64,000 nucleotides of DNA from positions 62,001 to 126,000 of the forward strand of contig CAMXSN010000001.1 of assembly GCA_947246685.1 (NCBI GenBank), written 5' to 3'. Made by a program: the position numbers and the translations under genes. The number at the start of each line of letters is the position of its first letter. Within the stretch, counting starts at the first letter, position 1. The stretch comes from an uncultured Clostridia bacterium (lineage in GTDB: Bacteria; Bacillota; Clostridia; Christensenellales; UBA3700). Positions 27,966 to 37,472 of this stretch are shown in pieces. A model generated the notes under the pieces. The model made no database searches. It was not told the DNA's origin and saw only the letters and a list, made by a program, of their open reading frames with translations.

Positions 27966-28694
27966 ATGGAATTGAAGAGATTTTTTGCAAAGCCTGAGAA
28001 TTTCGACGGCGCTAATATAGTGATTGACGGCGAAGAATTTGCGCATATGACCAAAGTGCTAAGGCACAAAGTCGGGTATCGGATTATAGTCAGTCTTGAC
28101 GACGGCAAAGATTATTTCTGTACGATCGATCGGATTGAGAAATCCTATGCGGTCGCGTCGGTGGACAATATCGAGCTCAATGAATGTAAGACAAGGGCGG
28201 GAGTAACTCTATTTCAGGCGCTGCCCAAGGGCGATAAGTTGGATTGGATAGCGCAGAAATGCGTGGAGTTGGGCGTGGAAAAAATCGCGCCGTTTTTGTC
28301 GGCGTATACCAACGAAACAAGATTCAACCGAGACAGACTTGCCCGTATTGCGGACGAAGCGTGTAAGCAATGCGGCAGGGCGAGAAGAGCTGAGATAGGC
28401 GAGTTGACTAATTTTGACGGCATGTTGTCGCAACTCAAAGACTTCGACTTGATAATTATGCCTTACGAGCACGCCGAGGCGGGCAGAATAGGCGACGTAG
28501 AAGGACTTGATAAAGCGAACAAAATAGCCGTTGTCATAGGGAGCGAGGGCGGTTTCTCCGCCGAAGAGGTCGAGGCGGTCGGCGGCGTCGGAGGACGTGT
28601 TGTGTCGCTTGGCAAGAGAATACTTAGGTGCGAAACGGCGGCGATAATCGCTGTCGGCTTGACAATGTACGAACTCAAAGAACTCGGAGTATAG
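27966..28694 (+). CDS. rsmE: 16S rRNA (uracil-1498-N3)-methyltransferase
   Basis: Methylates U1498 of 16S rRNA. The 242-residue SPOUT protein has an N-terminal PUA-like part with HMTKVLRHKVG near residue 27, then LFQALPKGDKLDWIAQKCVELGV near 83-105 and the knot motifs VVIGSEGGFSAEEVE and SLGKRILRCETAAI. It follows prmA by 11 nt, as in many Firmicutes. Confidence 0.95.
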   Translation: MELKRFFAKPENFDGANIVIDGEEFAHMTKVLRHKVGYRIIVSLDDGKDYFCTIDRIEKSYAVASVDNIELNECKTRAGVTLFQALPKGDKLDWIAQKCVELGVEKIAPFLSAYTNETRFNRDRLARIADEACKQCGRARRAEIGELTNFDGMLSQLKDFDLIIMPYEHAEAGRIGDVEGLDKANKIAVVIGSEGGFSAEEVEAVGGVGGRVVSLGKRILRCETAAIIAVGLTMYELKELGV

Positions 28695-28763
28695 ACTTTG
28701 TCGGTCTTACCCGTTTTATTGCGCAAAAGGATAGGACGGTCAATCATCAGCGACGGATAAATT

Positions 28764-30008
28764 ATGAAGATATCAGTATACAATCTTGGGTGTAAAGTTA
28801 ATAAGTACGAATGCGACAGCTTGCTGAAAAGTCTCAAAGACAGAGGTTACGAGGTAAGCGAGGAATTGATTTATGCCGACTTGTATATTCTCAATACTTG
28901 CGCGGTGACCAACGAGGCAGAGCGGAAATCGCGTCAGTGCGTGAGCAGATGTCTAAGATTGAATCCCGATGCCAAGATAGTCGTTTGCGGCTGCGCGTCG
29001 CAAAACAATCCGATGCAATTTGCAAATAAACGCAACGTCACCTACGTCATAGGCACGGCGGATAAGGACAAACTTATCGACGCTCTTCTCGCTCAAGGCG
29101 TATTGGTTTCGCCGTTACCGTCTGAATACGAAGACGCTTTTTCTCCCGAGATAGTAAGGACGCGCGCTTACGTAAAGATTCAGGACGGATGCGATAATTA
29201 TTGCAGTTACTGCCTTATACCTTACGTCAGAGGCAGGAGCAGATCGAGAAAGGTCGACAGCATTGTCAAGGAATGCGAGAGGCTGTCGGCGCAATGCAAG
29301 GAACTGACGTTGACGGGTATAGATATCTCTTCGTTCGGCAAGAATATTTCGTCGTCGCTTTCCGAACTTATATCGCGGCTTTCGCATATCGATTGCAGAG
29401 TTAGATTGGGATCTTTGGAGGTCAACGTAATAGACGAGAATTTGCTTAACGAGCTTAGAAATTTGAAAGCGTTTTGTCCGCAATTCCATTTGTCTTTGCA
29501 GAGCGGAGAGGACAGTGTGCTCAAAAAAATGAATAGGCACTATACTGTCGCAGAATACAGAGCCAAGGTGGATATGATAAGGTCGTATTTTCCCGACGCT
29601 GCGATTACCACGGATCTTATCTGCGGATTTCCCTGCGAGAGCGAAGAAAATTTTGCATCGACGTTGAGATTTATCGAAGAAATCGGCTTTGCCCAAGTAC
29701 ACGTTTTCGGATATTCCCGCCGCAACGGAACGGTTGCCGCAAGATATGCTCAGTTGCCACCCGACGTCGTCAAAGACCGATGCGCACGGGCGGCGGCAGT
29801 TGCCGATAAATGCAAGGAGAATTATCTGAGAAAGTTTGTCGGAAGAGTGGTGGAACTTCTTACCGAGGACGCGGAGAACGGATATATGAGCGGTTATACG
29901 AGAGAGTACGTCAAGACTTACGTCGACGGTGGAGTCGGCGACGCACTCTACGAGGTGGCTATTCGAAGAATCGAGGACGGCGCGGCTTACGGAGAAATCA
30001 TCGGATAA
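28764..30008 (+). CDS. mtaB: tRNA t6A37 methylthiotransferase MtaB
   Basis: Radical-SAM enzyme converting t6A37 to ms2t6A37 in tRNA. The 414-residue protein has the N-terminal MTTase domain (YNLGCKVNKYECD; Cys residues at about 10, 46 and 80 for the second 4Fe-4S cluster), the radical-SAM motif CDNYCSYCLIPYVRGRSRSR near residues 145-164, and a C-terminal TRAM-like end. The NKYE signature after GCKVN favours MtaB over MiaB or RimO. The ribosome binding site is weak, so it probably depends on co-transcription with rsmE. Confidence 0.93.
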   Translation: MKISVYNLGCKVNKYECDSLLKSLKDRGYEVSEELIYADLYILNTCAVTNEAERKSRQCVSRCLRLNPDAKIVVCGCASQNNPMQFANKRNVTYVIGTADKDKLIDALLAQGVLVSPLPSEYEDAFSPEIVRTRAYVKIQDGCDNYCSYCLIPYVRGRSRSRKVDSIVKECERLSAQCKELTLTGIDISSFGKNISSSLSELISRLSHIDCRVRLGSLEVNVIDENLLNELRNLKAFCPQFHLSLQSGEDSVLKKMNRHYTVAEYRAKVDMIRSYFPDAAITTDLICGFPCESEENFASTLRFIEEIGFAQVHVFGYSRRNGTVAARYAQLPPDVVKDRCARAAAVADKCKENYLRKFVGRVVELLTEDAENGYMSGYTREYVKTYVDGGVGDALYEVAIRRIEDGAAYGEIIG

Positions 30009-30136
30009 TCCGTGTCTGGGATATATAAAACGACGCGGCGTTATTAGTAACTGTCGCGTGCGCTTAATCGGAAAAGCCGAGGCGCGCTCGCGCTAAGGCA
30101 TGAAATCAGTTAACGTTTGACAATAAGGAGAGCATT

Positions 30137-30535
30137 ATGGATTGTATTTTCTGCAAAATTATCAGCGGCGAAATTCCGTCATACAAGATATACGAGGACG
30201 ATATGGTATATGCGTTTCTCGACATTGCTTGCGACAGTTACGGGCATACGCTCGTAATCCCCAAGAAACACTGCGTAAACGCGCTCGATTGCGACGACGA
30301 GTATCTTGCGGCGTGTATTTCCGCTGTCAAGAAAATAGGGAATCATTATGTTGAAGATTGCGGATTTGACGGAATAAATATACTTAATGCAAGCGGAGAA
30401 AGCGCGCAGCAGAGCGTATTCCATCTGCATTTTCATATAATTCCCAGAAAAGCCGACGACGGAATCGATATTTGGGCGCTTAAAGATAACAAAGATTTGG
30501 ATCTTGCCGATATATGCGCCAAATTAAAGCTGTAA
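30137..30535 (+). CDS. HIT family hydrolase (HinT-like)
   Basis: A 132-residue nucleotide-binding hydrolase. CIFCKIISGEIPSYKIYEDD at the N-terminus and the histidine triad HLHFHIIPR near residues 98-106 are diagnostic. HinT-type enzymes hydrolyse aminoacyl- and other AMP phosphoramidates. AAGGAG precedes the ATG. Gene order mtaB-HIT-rpsU is common in Clostridia. Confidence 0.93.
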   Translation: MDCIFCKIISGEIPSYKIYEDDMVYAFLDIACDSYGHTLVIPKKHCVNALDCDDEYLAACISAVKKIGNHYVEDCGFDGINILNASGESAQQSVFHLHFHIIPRKADDGIDIWALKDNKDLDLADICAKLKL

Positions 30536-30667
30536 TATCTTTCTAAACATTTATTCAAAAAACATTAAAAAATCTCGTCGTCAACGTTGATTTTCTGTTG
30601 ACAAGATTTGGATATTATGCAATAATATTTGAGTAATTAAGCCGCGATAGGGAAAGGAGGCGATAAT

Positions 30668-30847
30668 ATGTCAACAGTTAAAGTAGGAGAGAACGAATCT
30701 TTGGACAGCGCAATCAGAAGATTTAAGCGCAAATGTGCAAGAGACGGAATTATCGGCGACTTGCGTAAAAGAGAGGCTTATGAAAAACCGAGCGTAAAGC
30801 GTAAGAAAAAGGCGGAAGCAGCTCGTAAGCGTATGTACAAGAACTGA
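30668..30847 (+). CDS. rpsU: 30S ribosomal protein S21
   Basis: A 59-residue basic protein beginning [20 protein letters not shown] and ending [14 protein letters not shown], full length for S21. It sits on the small subunit near the anti-Shine-Dalgarno sequence of 16S rRNA. AAAGGAGG precedes the ATG and a strong terminator follows. S21 is tied to use of Shine-Dalgarno leaders, which is of interest beside the leaderless genes here. Confidence 0.95.
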   Translation: MSTVKVGENESLDSAIRRFKRKCARDGIIGDLRKREAYEKPSVKRKKKAEAARKRMYKN

Positions 30848-30863
30848 TTTGTTTTGGTAAATT

Positions 30864-30888
30864 AAAGAGAGGCGCAGCCTCTCTTTTT
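30864..30888 (+). terminator. Terminator after rpsU
   Basis: AAAGAGAGGC (30864-30873), loop GCA, GCCTCTCTTT (30877-30886), T tract to 30888. Confidence 0.92.
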
Positions 30889-30945
30889 CTATACTCGTTT
30901 TTTGCGGACGAAAGCATTTATTATGCCGAGTTGATTTCAAAAAGG

Positions 30946-30974
30946 TTGAGTTTTTTTGTTTTTTATTATAGAAT
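30946..30974 (+). promoter_or_regulatory. pcrA promoter
   Basis: TTGAGT (30946-30951), a 17-bp T-rich spacer and TAGAAT (30969-30974). Predicted start is near 30981, 56 nt before the ATG. Confidence 0.6.
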
Positions 30975-31036
30975 ATATATAATGCGTACGCGTATGCACT
31001 TCGCGCATATTCTAATCAAACTGTCGGAAGAATAAT

Positions 31037-33283
31037 ATGGATTACAAATCTTTACTCAACTCATCTCAGATATTGCCTGTCGAAGATACCCAAGGAGCAG
31101 TCTTGGTTTTGGCAGGCGCGGGAAGCGGTAAGACGCGCGTGCTTACCTATCGTATCGCTCACCTTATCGAGAAGAACGGCGTAGACCCGAGAAATATTCT
31201 CGCTATCACGTTTACGAATAAAGCGGCGGGAGAAATGAGAGAGCGTATTCTCGACGTTACGGGAAGAAGCGGAATGCTGATCTCCACGTTTCACTCGCTA
31301 TGCGCTAAGATACTTCGCAACGACATCTCCAAACTCGGCGACTTTACGTCCAATTTTTCTATTTACGACGACGAAGACAGCAAGAAAGTAATAGCAAGGA
31401 TACTCAAAGCAAAAGAAATCGACGATAATAAGGAATATAAGAAGCTTATACGGTGGCATATTTCCAATGCCAAAAACAATGCTATGGGCGCTAAGGAATA
31501 TGCAGTCAGGCTCAAAGGAGAACCTGAAGGGGAGCTTATAGCGGACGTATATTCGAGATATGAGAAAGAATTGAGAGAGAACAACGCGTTGGATTTTGAC
31601 GACCTTCTTTACAAGACGCTTTTGCTGTTTGCGACCAACAAGGACGTCTTGGACAAATATCAGGAAAGATTTCAATATATCCACGTCGACGAATTCCAAG
31701 ACACCAATAAGATACAGTACACTTTGGTGAGAATGCTTGCCAACAAATACGGCAACATATTTGTCGTGGGCGACGACGATCAAAGCATATACGGCTGGCG
31801 TTGGGCAGACTCGTCTAATATCAGTAAATTTTCACAGCATTTTCCCGATTGCAGGATATACAAACTCGAGCAGAACTATCGTAGTACAAAGCGTATTCTC
31901 GACGTTGCCAACAAGATCATCGCCAACAATTCTCAGCGTATGGACAAGACGCTTTGGACGCAAGGCGACGAAGGAGTTAAGGTCGTATATAAGAGCTGTT
32001 ACGACGAAAAATACGAGGCGGATTACGTGCTCGAACAGATTTGCAATCTTATAAAATACAACGATTACGAATATAAGGATTTTGCGATATTGGTCAGAGC
32101 CAGCGCATTGACCAGGTCGTTTGAAGAAAAACTCGCGCTGTATAATTATCCGTACAAAATCATCGGAGGCAACAAGTTTTTTGAGAGAAAAGAAGTCAAG
32201 GACTTTTTGGCATATCTCAAATTTATCGCAAATCCCAACGACAGCGAGAGTATACTGCGCGTTATCAACGTGCCAAAAAGAGGTATCGGAGAAAGCGCGG
32301 TGCAGAAGCTGATCGAAGCCTGCGCCGAGAGCAGGGTATCTCTCATGCAAGGCATATTGAATATAGAGGATATGCCGTTGACTAGCGTCGTCAAGAATAA
32401 GATCAAAGCCTTTTCCAACGTCGTTTTTGCGCTTAAAGAAAAGTCCGGTATGCCGCTTTCGGATTATATCGATTACGTCAATACTCTTGTGGATTTTGCT
32501 TCGCAGTACAATCCAAAAGACGAAGAAGACAAAAACAGATTGGACAATATCGACGACTATATCACTTCCGTCAAGGAATATTGCAAAGACAACTCCGACA
32601 GCAGTCTCGACGAATATTTGCAGTCCGTATCGCTTGTTACCGACACGGATCAGCCTATAGATAATTGTATTACGCTCGCCACCGTGCACGGCGTTAAGGG
32701 GCTTGAATATAAGTGCTGTTTTATAGTGGGATTGGAAGAGGGCTTGTTCCCTAGCATAAGAGACGGAGACGACAACGTTCAGGAAGAGCGGCGAATTATG
32801 TACGTTGCTGTGACGAGAGCGAGAGAAAGGCTGTATCTTACCAATGCGCAGTCGCGTTACAGATACGGTAGGAGAGAATACGGTATGGCGTCGAGATTTC
32901 TCAAAGAGGGAGGATTTATCGTCGAACCGGAGCGGAAACAGCAGGCGAGCATAGGCAGTATTCTCGGCGAACTCAACGGCAATTTTTCCGAATACAGAGA
33001 GGTTGAGAGCAAGAGCGCGGGCGAAAGATACGACAGAATGCGGGATATGAAAAACCTGATGAAGAGCTACGTCAAGACGCCTGCGTTTGCAAAAAGCGCG
33101 CCGCAAGCCGCGCCGCAGTCCAAGGACGTGTCGATATTCAAAGTGGGAATGAACGTTGAGCATACGCGTTTTGGCAAAGGTAAGATAATAGCCATTACCG
33201 GAGAAAACGCAAAGATAGAATTTTCCGTGCTCGGCGTCAAGACTTTCAATATGAGACTTGCCCCGATAAAGCCTACGGAATAA
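31037..33283 (+). CDS. pcrA: ATP-dependent DNA helicase PcrA/UvrD
   Basis: 3'-5' superfamily 1 helicase for repair and replication restart. The 748-residue protein has Walker A GAGSGKTRVL (residues 27-36), ITFTNKAAGEMRER, DEFQDTNK (motif II), VVGDDDQSIYGWRWA (motif III), VHGVKGLEYKCCFIVGLEEGLFP and VAVTRARERLYL (motif VI), then a C-terminal Tudor-like piece with VEHTRFGKGKIIAI as in PcrA. GGAAG precedes the ATG. ligA follows, the standard pcrA-ligA arrangement. Confidence 0.95.
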   Translation: MDYKSLLNSSQILPVEDTQGAVLVLAGAGSGKTRVLTYRIAHLIEKNGVDPRNILAITFTNKAAGEMRERILDVTGRSGMLISTFHSLCAKILRNDISKLGDFTSNFSIYDDEDSKKVIARILKAKEIDDNKEYKKLIRWHISNAKNNAMGAKEYAVRLKGEPEGELIADVYSRYEKELRENNALDFDDLLYKTLLLFATNKDVLDKYQERFQYIHVDEFQDTNKIQYTLVRMLANKYGNIFVVGDDDQSIYGWRWADSSNISKFSQHFPDCRIYKLEQNYRSTKRILDVANKIIANNSQRMDKTLWTQGDEGVKVVYKSCYDEKYEADYVLEQICNLIKYNDYEYKDFAILVRASALTRSFEEKLALYNYPYKIIGGNKFFERKEVKDFLAYLKFIANPNDSESILRVINVPKRGIGESAVQKLIEACAESRVSLMQGILNIEDMPLTSVVKNKIKAFSNVVFALKEKSGMPLSDYIDYVNTLVDFASQYNPKDEEDKNRLDNIDDYITSVKEYCKDNSDSSLDEYLQSVSLVTDTDQPIDNCITLATVHGVKGLEYKCCFIVGLEEGLFPSIRDGDDNVQEERRIMYVAVTRARERLYLTNAQSRYRYGRREYGMASRFLKEGGFIVEPERKQQASIGSILGELNGNFSEYREVESKSAGERYDRMRDMKNLMKSYVKTPAFAKSAPQAAPQSKDVSIFKVGMNVEHTRFGKGKIIAITGENAKIEFSVLGVKTFNMRLAPIKPTE

Positions 33284-33287
33284 TTAA

Positions 33288-33315
33288 TTGCAAAAGGAAA
33301 TAATTAAGTTATAAT
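33288..33315 (+). promoter_or_regulatory. ligA promoter
   Basis: TTGCAA (33288-33293), a 16-bp spacer and TATAAT (33310-33315). It begins 5 bp after pcrA, so ligA has its own promoter. Confidence 0.65.
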
Positions 33316-33321
33316 CTGCGG

Positions 33322-33453
33322 GAAATCCTTGGCTTATCGGTTAGTCGGGCATAGAGTTGTTTCTGCGCCGTACGAGAGGCGTTTGAAAGCAGGAGACGGC
33401 GCCGAGCCTATCGTGGCGAAAACCGTTGAATAAAAATTAATTCGGAGAAGATG
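33322..33453 (+). other. ligA leader, possible structured RNA
   Basis: About 130 nt from the predicted start site to the ligA start. GCGCCGT (33386-33392 area) can pair with ACGGCGC about 25 nt later, and CGGTT near the 5' end with AACCG near the 3' end, enclosing the first stem. I do not recognise a known riboswitch class. No peptide with a ribosome binding site was found in it. Confidence 0.3.
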
Positions 33454-35406
33454 ATGGAAGCAAAAGAGAGAATGGAGCGGCTTGTGGAGACGCTCAACGA
33501 ATACTCTTATCAGTATTATACTTTGGACAATCCTACCGTTGCCGACGCGGAATACGACAAAATTTACGACGAGCTTGTCGCTTTGGAAAAATCGCTTGGT
33601 TATACGCTCGACAACTCTCCTACGAAAAGAGTGGGCGACGTCGTGCTCAAAGGGTTCAACAGCGTCAGGCATTTGGGCAGACTGTATTCTCTGGATAAAT
33701 GCCAGACGAAAGAATCTTTGTCTGCATGGCTTGATAAACTCGTCAAGTTTTGCGGCTATATGCCGAAATGTTCTCTTGAATATAAATTCGACGGGCTTAC
33801 GATCAATCTCGTCTACAACGACGGTATATTGCAAAGGGCGTCTACGCGAGGCAACGGTCTAGAGGGCGAAGACGTTACTCAACAGGTCAAAACCATCAAA
33901 TGCGTGCCGTTGAAGATAGATTACAAGGGATTGTTGGAAGTGCAGGGCGAGGGTATAATGCGTCTTTCCGCTCTTGTGGAGTATAATTCCAGAGAGGGAG
34001 TTACTCCTCTTAAAAACGCGAGAAACGCTGTTGCCGGCGCGATAAGAAATCTCGATACCAAGGTCACTGCGTCGAGAAAACTTGAGGTAATCTGCTACAA
34101 CGTCAATTATGTCGAGAGAGAATTTGCCAAAGGCTGCGAAATGATTGAATTTCTCAGATCCAACAAATTTAAAGTCAGCGACGAATTTGAATTATTCGAC
34201 GAAAAAGCTGCTCTTATCGGCGCTTTGGACGGCATACAGAAAAGCAGAGACGAACTTGATTTTCTCATAGACGGAGCCGTAATAAAAGTCGACGATACGT
34301 CCATACGCGAGGATTTGGGGTATACCGAAAAGTTCCCCAAATGGGCGGTAGCTTATAAATTTCCCGCGCAGGAAACCACCACGACTGTCAAAGACGTCAT
34401 ATGGCAGGTGTCTCGCACGGGCAAGTTAAATCCGCTCGCGTTGGTAGAGCCTGTCGACCTTGCGGGAGTGACGGTATCGCGAGCGACGCTGTCCAATATC
34501 AGCGAGATAAGGAGAAAAGATATCCGCATAGGCAGCCGCGTTTTTATACGCAGAAGCAACGACGTTATACCCGAGATAACCGGTATTGCGCAGCATACCG
34601 AAGAATCCAGGCAAGTCGAACAGCCCAGGTTTTGTCCCGCTTGCGGCGCTCCCGTGACTGAAGAGGGCGTATTTTTGAAATGCAGCAACGCAAAGAACTG
34701 CGCTCCTGCAATCATATCCGCAATGACTCACTTCTCATCACGCGATGCTATGGATATCGACGGACTGTCGGAAAAGACGCTCGAGACTCTGTACAACGAA
34801 GGAAAGCTCAATCACTTTGTTGATATATATAAATTGCAAGCGGCCGATTTTGAAGGAATCGAGGGTTTCGGCGATAAAAAGATAGGAAATATTATCGGCG
34901 CGATAGAAAAAAGCAAAGACACAACTTTGGATAGGTTCATATATGCGTTGGGCATTCCCAATATAGGCAAAAAGGCGGCAAAACAGCTTGCGGATGAGTT
35001 CAAGACGCTAGAATCGGTAAGAAACGCAACGTATTTCGACTTGAAAGCGCTTGATGATTTCGGAGACATAATGGCAAACGGACTGCTAGATTATTGGGCG
35101 GACGGTAAGCATGGCGAAGAGGTGGACGAACTGTTGTCAAACGGCGTCAGAATTGCCGAGAAATCTACGATTGCGGGCGCATTGAGCGGCAAGAAAATCG
35201 TGCTGACAGGCGCGTTGCCCACTCTTAAGCGATCCAAGGCGAAAGAGCTTATCGAGCAAAACGGAGGAGAGGTTGCGGATTCGGTATCTAAGTCCGTCAA
35301 CCTTGTCGTGGCAGGCGAGGACGCGGGCAGTAAATTGGCAAAAGCTCAAAAGTTGGGTATAGAGATAATAGACGAAGCTCAACTTTTGGTTCTGATAGGA
35401 GATTAA
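33454..35406 (+). CDS. ligA: NAD-dependent DNA ligase
   Basis: Seals nicks in replication and repair. The protein (650 aa) has the NAD-binding Ia domain (YQYYTLDNPTVADAEYDKI), the nucleotidyl-transfer lysine in EYKFDGL (family KxDG; residue near 111), an OB fold, a four-Cys zinc finger (CPACG...CSNAKNC near 390-415), helix-hairpin-helix repeats (IEGFGDKKIGNI) and a C-terminal BRCT domain from about residue 575 (GKKIVLTGALPTLKRSKAKEL as a region). ATG 33454 is 6 nt after GGAG; the adjacent ATG 33451 is the alternative. Confidence 0.96.
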   Translation: MEAKERMERLVETLNEYSYQYYTLDNPTVADAEYDKIYDELVALEKSLGYTLDNSPTKRVGDVVLKGFNSVRHLGRLYSLDKCQTKESLSAWLDKLVKFCGYMPKCSLEYKFDGLTINLVYNDGILQRASTRGNGLEGEDVTQQVKTIKCVPLKIDYKGLLEVQGEGIMRLSALVEYNSREGVTPLKNARNAVAGAIRNLDTKVTASRKLEVICYNVNYVEREFAKGCEMIEFLRSNKFKVSDEFELFDEKAALIGALDGIQKSRDELDFLIDGAVIKVDDTSIREDLGYTEKFPKWAVAYKFPAQETTTTVKDVIWQVSRTGKLNPLALVEPVDLAGVTVSRATLSNISEIRRKDIRIGSRVFIRRSNDVIPEITGIAQHTEESRQVEQPRFCPACGAPVTEEGVFLKCSNAKNCAPAIISAMTHFSSRDAMDIDGLSEKTLETLYNEGKLNHFVDIYKLQAADFEGIEGFGDKKIGNIIGAIEKSKDTTLDRFIYALGIPNIGKKAAKQLADEFKTLESVRNATYFDLKALDDFGDIMANGLLDYWADGKHGEEVDELLSNGVRIAEKSTIAGALSGKKIVLTGALPTLKRSKAKELIEQNGGEVADSVSKSVNLVVAGEDAGSKLAKAQKLGIEIIDEAQLLVLIGD

Positions 35407-35612
35407 GACGTCTCAAAAAATTTTCAATATATTAATATTTTATAATTGACTTTAATCTTTAAACGTTGAAGTTTTAATATATATCACTTTTATGCGTTTA
35501 AGCGAGAAACGCTGACGGCAGTATTCGCGGCGATATGATTTCGTCGGACGTATAAGCGATTTGCCGAGATTGAGAAAAAACTCCTCGCGCACACATAAAT
35601 ATTATTATTTAC

Positions 35613-35641
35613 TTGAAAATATTATAGATTTGTGCTATTAT
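35613..35641 (+). promoter_or_regulatory. Promoter of the yicC-gmk-rpoZ operon
   Basis: TTGAAA (35613-35618), a 17-bp spacer and TATTAT (35636-35641), each one mismatch from consensus. Predicted start is near 35648. Confidence 0.75.
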
Positions 35642-35681
35642 TAAAGCATTCCATTCAAGAAGAGGTTATATCGAAGCTACT

Positions 35682-36608
35682 ATGTCAAAGATTATAAGCG
35701 TCGGAGGCAAAGATTACGAGATAAAAAACGCTGTGTACAGCATGACCGGTTACGGCAAGGGTACGGCAGAGAAAGACGGGCTGAAAATGAGCGTGGAGTT
35801 AAAGGCGGTAAATCATAGATTTTTGGATTTGTCGTTGAAGTCTCCCAAGGCGTTGGCTTTTGCCGACGATATGTTGAGAAAACTTATTCAGGCTAATATA
35901 TCGCGCGGTCATATTGACGTTTACGTCGGTTTTGAAGACGGCAGACAGAACGGCGGAGAACTTTCTATAGATTATTCTCTTGCTGGAGAATACGTCAAAG
36001 CCGCAAACGAACTCAGCCTAAGATTCGGCGTGCAGAATAATCTTTATGCCAACGAGATATTGCGTATACCCGACGTGGTCAAGACTGCGGAGAACGAGAA
36101 TGACGAAAATTTACTGACGGAACTTCTCAAAAGCGCGGCTTTGCAGGCGATATCGCAAATCAACGCAATGAAAGAAAGAGAAGGAATGGCTTTGGTCGAA
36201 GACTTGCTTTCAAAGGTCGACAACGTTGAGAGCGAATTGCCGAAAATTCAGCGTCTTGCTCCGATTGCTCTCAACGATTATAGGTCAAAACTTAGGGAAA
36301 GGATTACCGATTTTCTCAAAGAGACGCCAATCGACGAAGTCAAGATTATCAATGAGGTTGCCTTTTACAGCGACAGAGTATGTATGGACGAGGAAATCAC
36401 GAGGCTATATACCCACGTTTCGCATTTCCGATCGATAATATGCGAGGGCGGCGCGGTAGGAAAGAGACTGGATTTTATCGTTCAGGAAATGAATCGCGAG
36501 AGCAATACTATCGGCAGTAAGTGCAACGACGCAGAGATAGCTAAGAGTGTAGTTTTTCTCAAGAGCGAGATAGAGAAAATACGCGAGCAAATTCAAAATT
36601 TGGGATAA
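35682..36608 (+). CDS. YicC/YloC family endoribonuclease
   Basis: The 308-residue protein has the family start SMTGYGKG (here at residue 20), VELKAVNHRFLDLSLKSP, and the highly conserved C-terminus DFIVQEMNRESNTIGSKCND. Members of this family have endoribonuclease activity. It has about 19 extra N-terminal residues compared with usual members. The ATG at 35682 has no close ribosome binding site (GAGG lies 15 nt upstream) and ATG 35739 is an alternative. It precedes gmk by 14 nt, with no remA between them as in Bacillus. Confidence 0.9.
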   Translation: MSKIISVGGKDYEIKNAVYSMTGYGKGTAEKDGLKMSVELKAVNHRFLDLSLKSPKALAFADDMLRKLIQANISRGHIDVYVGFEDGRQNGGELSIDYSLAGEYVKAANELSLRFGVQNNLYANEILRIPDVVKTAENENDENLLTELLKSAALQAISQINAMKEREGMALVEDLLSKVDNVESELPKIQRLAPIALNDYRSKLRERITDFLKETPIDEVKIINEVAFYSDRVCMDEEITRLYTHVSHFRSIICEGGAVGKRLDFIVQEMNRESNTIGSKCNDAEIAKSVVFLKSEIEKIREQIQNLG

Positions 36609-36622
36609 ACGGAGGTATGATA

Positions 36623-37246
36623 ATGGAAGAAAAGAACGGATTGTTGATCGTTGTTTCCGGACCTTCGGGAGCGGGCAAGGGTACGGTTTTGGCTCATACG
36701 ATCGCCAATTATTCCAAACTCAGATATTCGATATCCGTCACGACACGGCAGCCTAGAGGCGGAGAAAAGGATGGAGTTGAATATTATTTCAAGAGCATTG
36801 AAGAATTTGAGAAAATGATAGAAAACAACGCCTTTCTCGAATATCAGCGCGTATACGACAACTATTACGGCACTCCGATAGATAAGGTCAAAGAGCAGCT
36901 CGCTCAAGGTTACGACGTCGTATTGGAGATAGACGTCAAGGGCGCGTTGGAAGTAAAAAACAGATATCGCGAGGCGGTTATGATATTCATTTCCCCGGCT
37001 AAAAGAGAGACGATCGCCGAGAGACTGAGAAAGCGTTCTACAGAGAGCGAAGAGCAGTTGATAATACGTACTAACAGCGCGATAGAAGAAATCAAACAAG
37101 CAGTGTTTTACGATTATATAGTCGTCAACGAAGACGCGCATCAAGGCGCTATGGATATAATATCCATTATCGAGGCGGAAAAGTGCAAAATCAAAAACAA
37201 CAAAAAATTTATAGACAATCTGATTTACGGAGGTAATCAATTATGA
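36623..37246 (+). CDS. gmk: Guanylate kinase
   Basis: Phosphorylates GMP to GDP. The 207-residue protein has the P-loop SGPSGAGKGTV (residues 11-21), SVTTRQPRGGEKDGVEYYF for GMP binding, and DVVLEIDVKGALEVK. GGAGGT lies 7 nt before ATG 36623; the ATG at 36617 touches the ribosome binding site and is less likely. It overlaps rpoZ by 4 nt. Confidence 0.96.
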   Translation: MEEKNGLLIVVSGPSGAGKGTVLAHTIANYSKLRYSISVTTRQPRGGEKDGVEYYFKSIEEFEKMIENNAFLEYQRVYDNYYGTPIDKVKEQLAQGYDVVLEIDVKGALEVKNRYREAVMIFISPAKRETIAERLRKRSTESEEQLIIRTNSAIEEIKQAVFYDYIVVNEDAHQGAMDIISIIEAEKCKIKNNKKFIDNLIYGGNQL

Positions 37247-37443
37247 TGATAGAACCACCTATCGACAAGCTTATCAAAAAGGCAGAGTGCCGCTACGCAT
37301 TGGTATGCGGAGTTGCAAAGAGAGCTAGACAGCTCGAGACTCAATATCCCGATTTGTTGGAAGACAGCAAGAAAAAGGCGATCAGCTATGCCGCGCAGGA
37401 AATCTACGACGGAAGAATTGTCGTCAAGAGAGACAATCAGTAA
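37243..37443 (+). CDS. rpoZ: RNA polymerase omega subunit
   Basis: A 66-residue subunit that helps RNA polymerase assembly. MIEPPIDKLIKKAECRYALVCGVAKRAR is characteristic (read as a region). GGAGGT precedes the ATG, which overlaps the gmk stop (ATGA). The neighbourhood gmk-rpoZ-coaBC is strongly conserved. Confidence 0.94.
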   Translation: MMIEPPIDKLIKKAECRYALVCGVAKRARQLETQYPDLLEDSKKKAISYAAQEIYDGRIVVKRDNQ

Positions 37444-37472
37444 TACATACAACAGATAGATTACGGCGGAAG

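Noticed and set aside
30009..30136. A tRNA or small RNA in the GC-rich gap between mtaB and the HIT gene
   Set aside because: No cloverleaf or terminator could be drawn; only short self-complementary GCGC runs.
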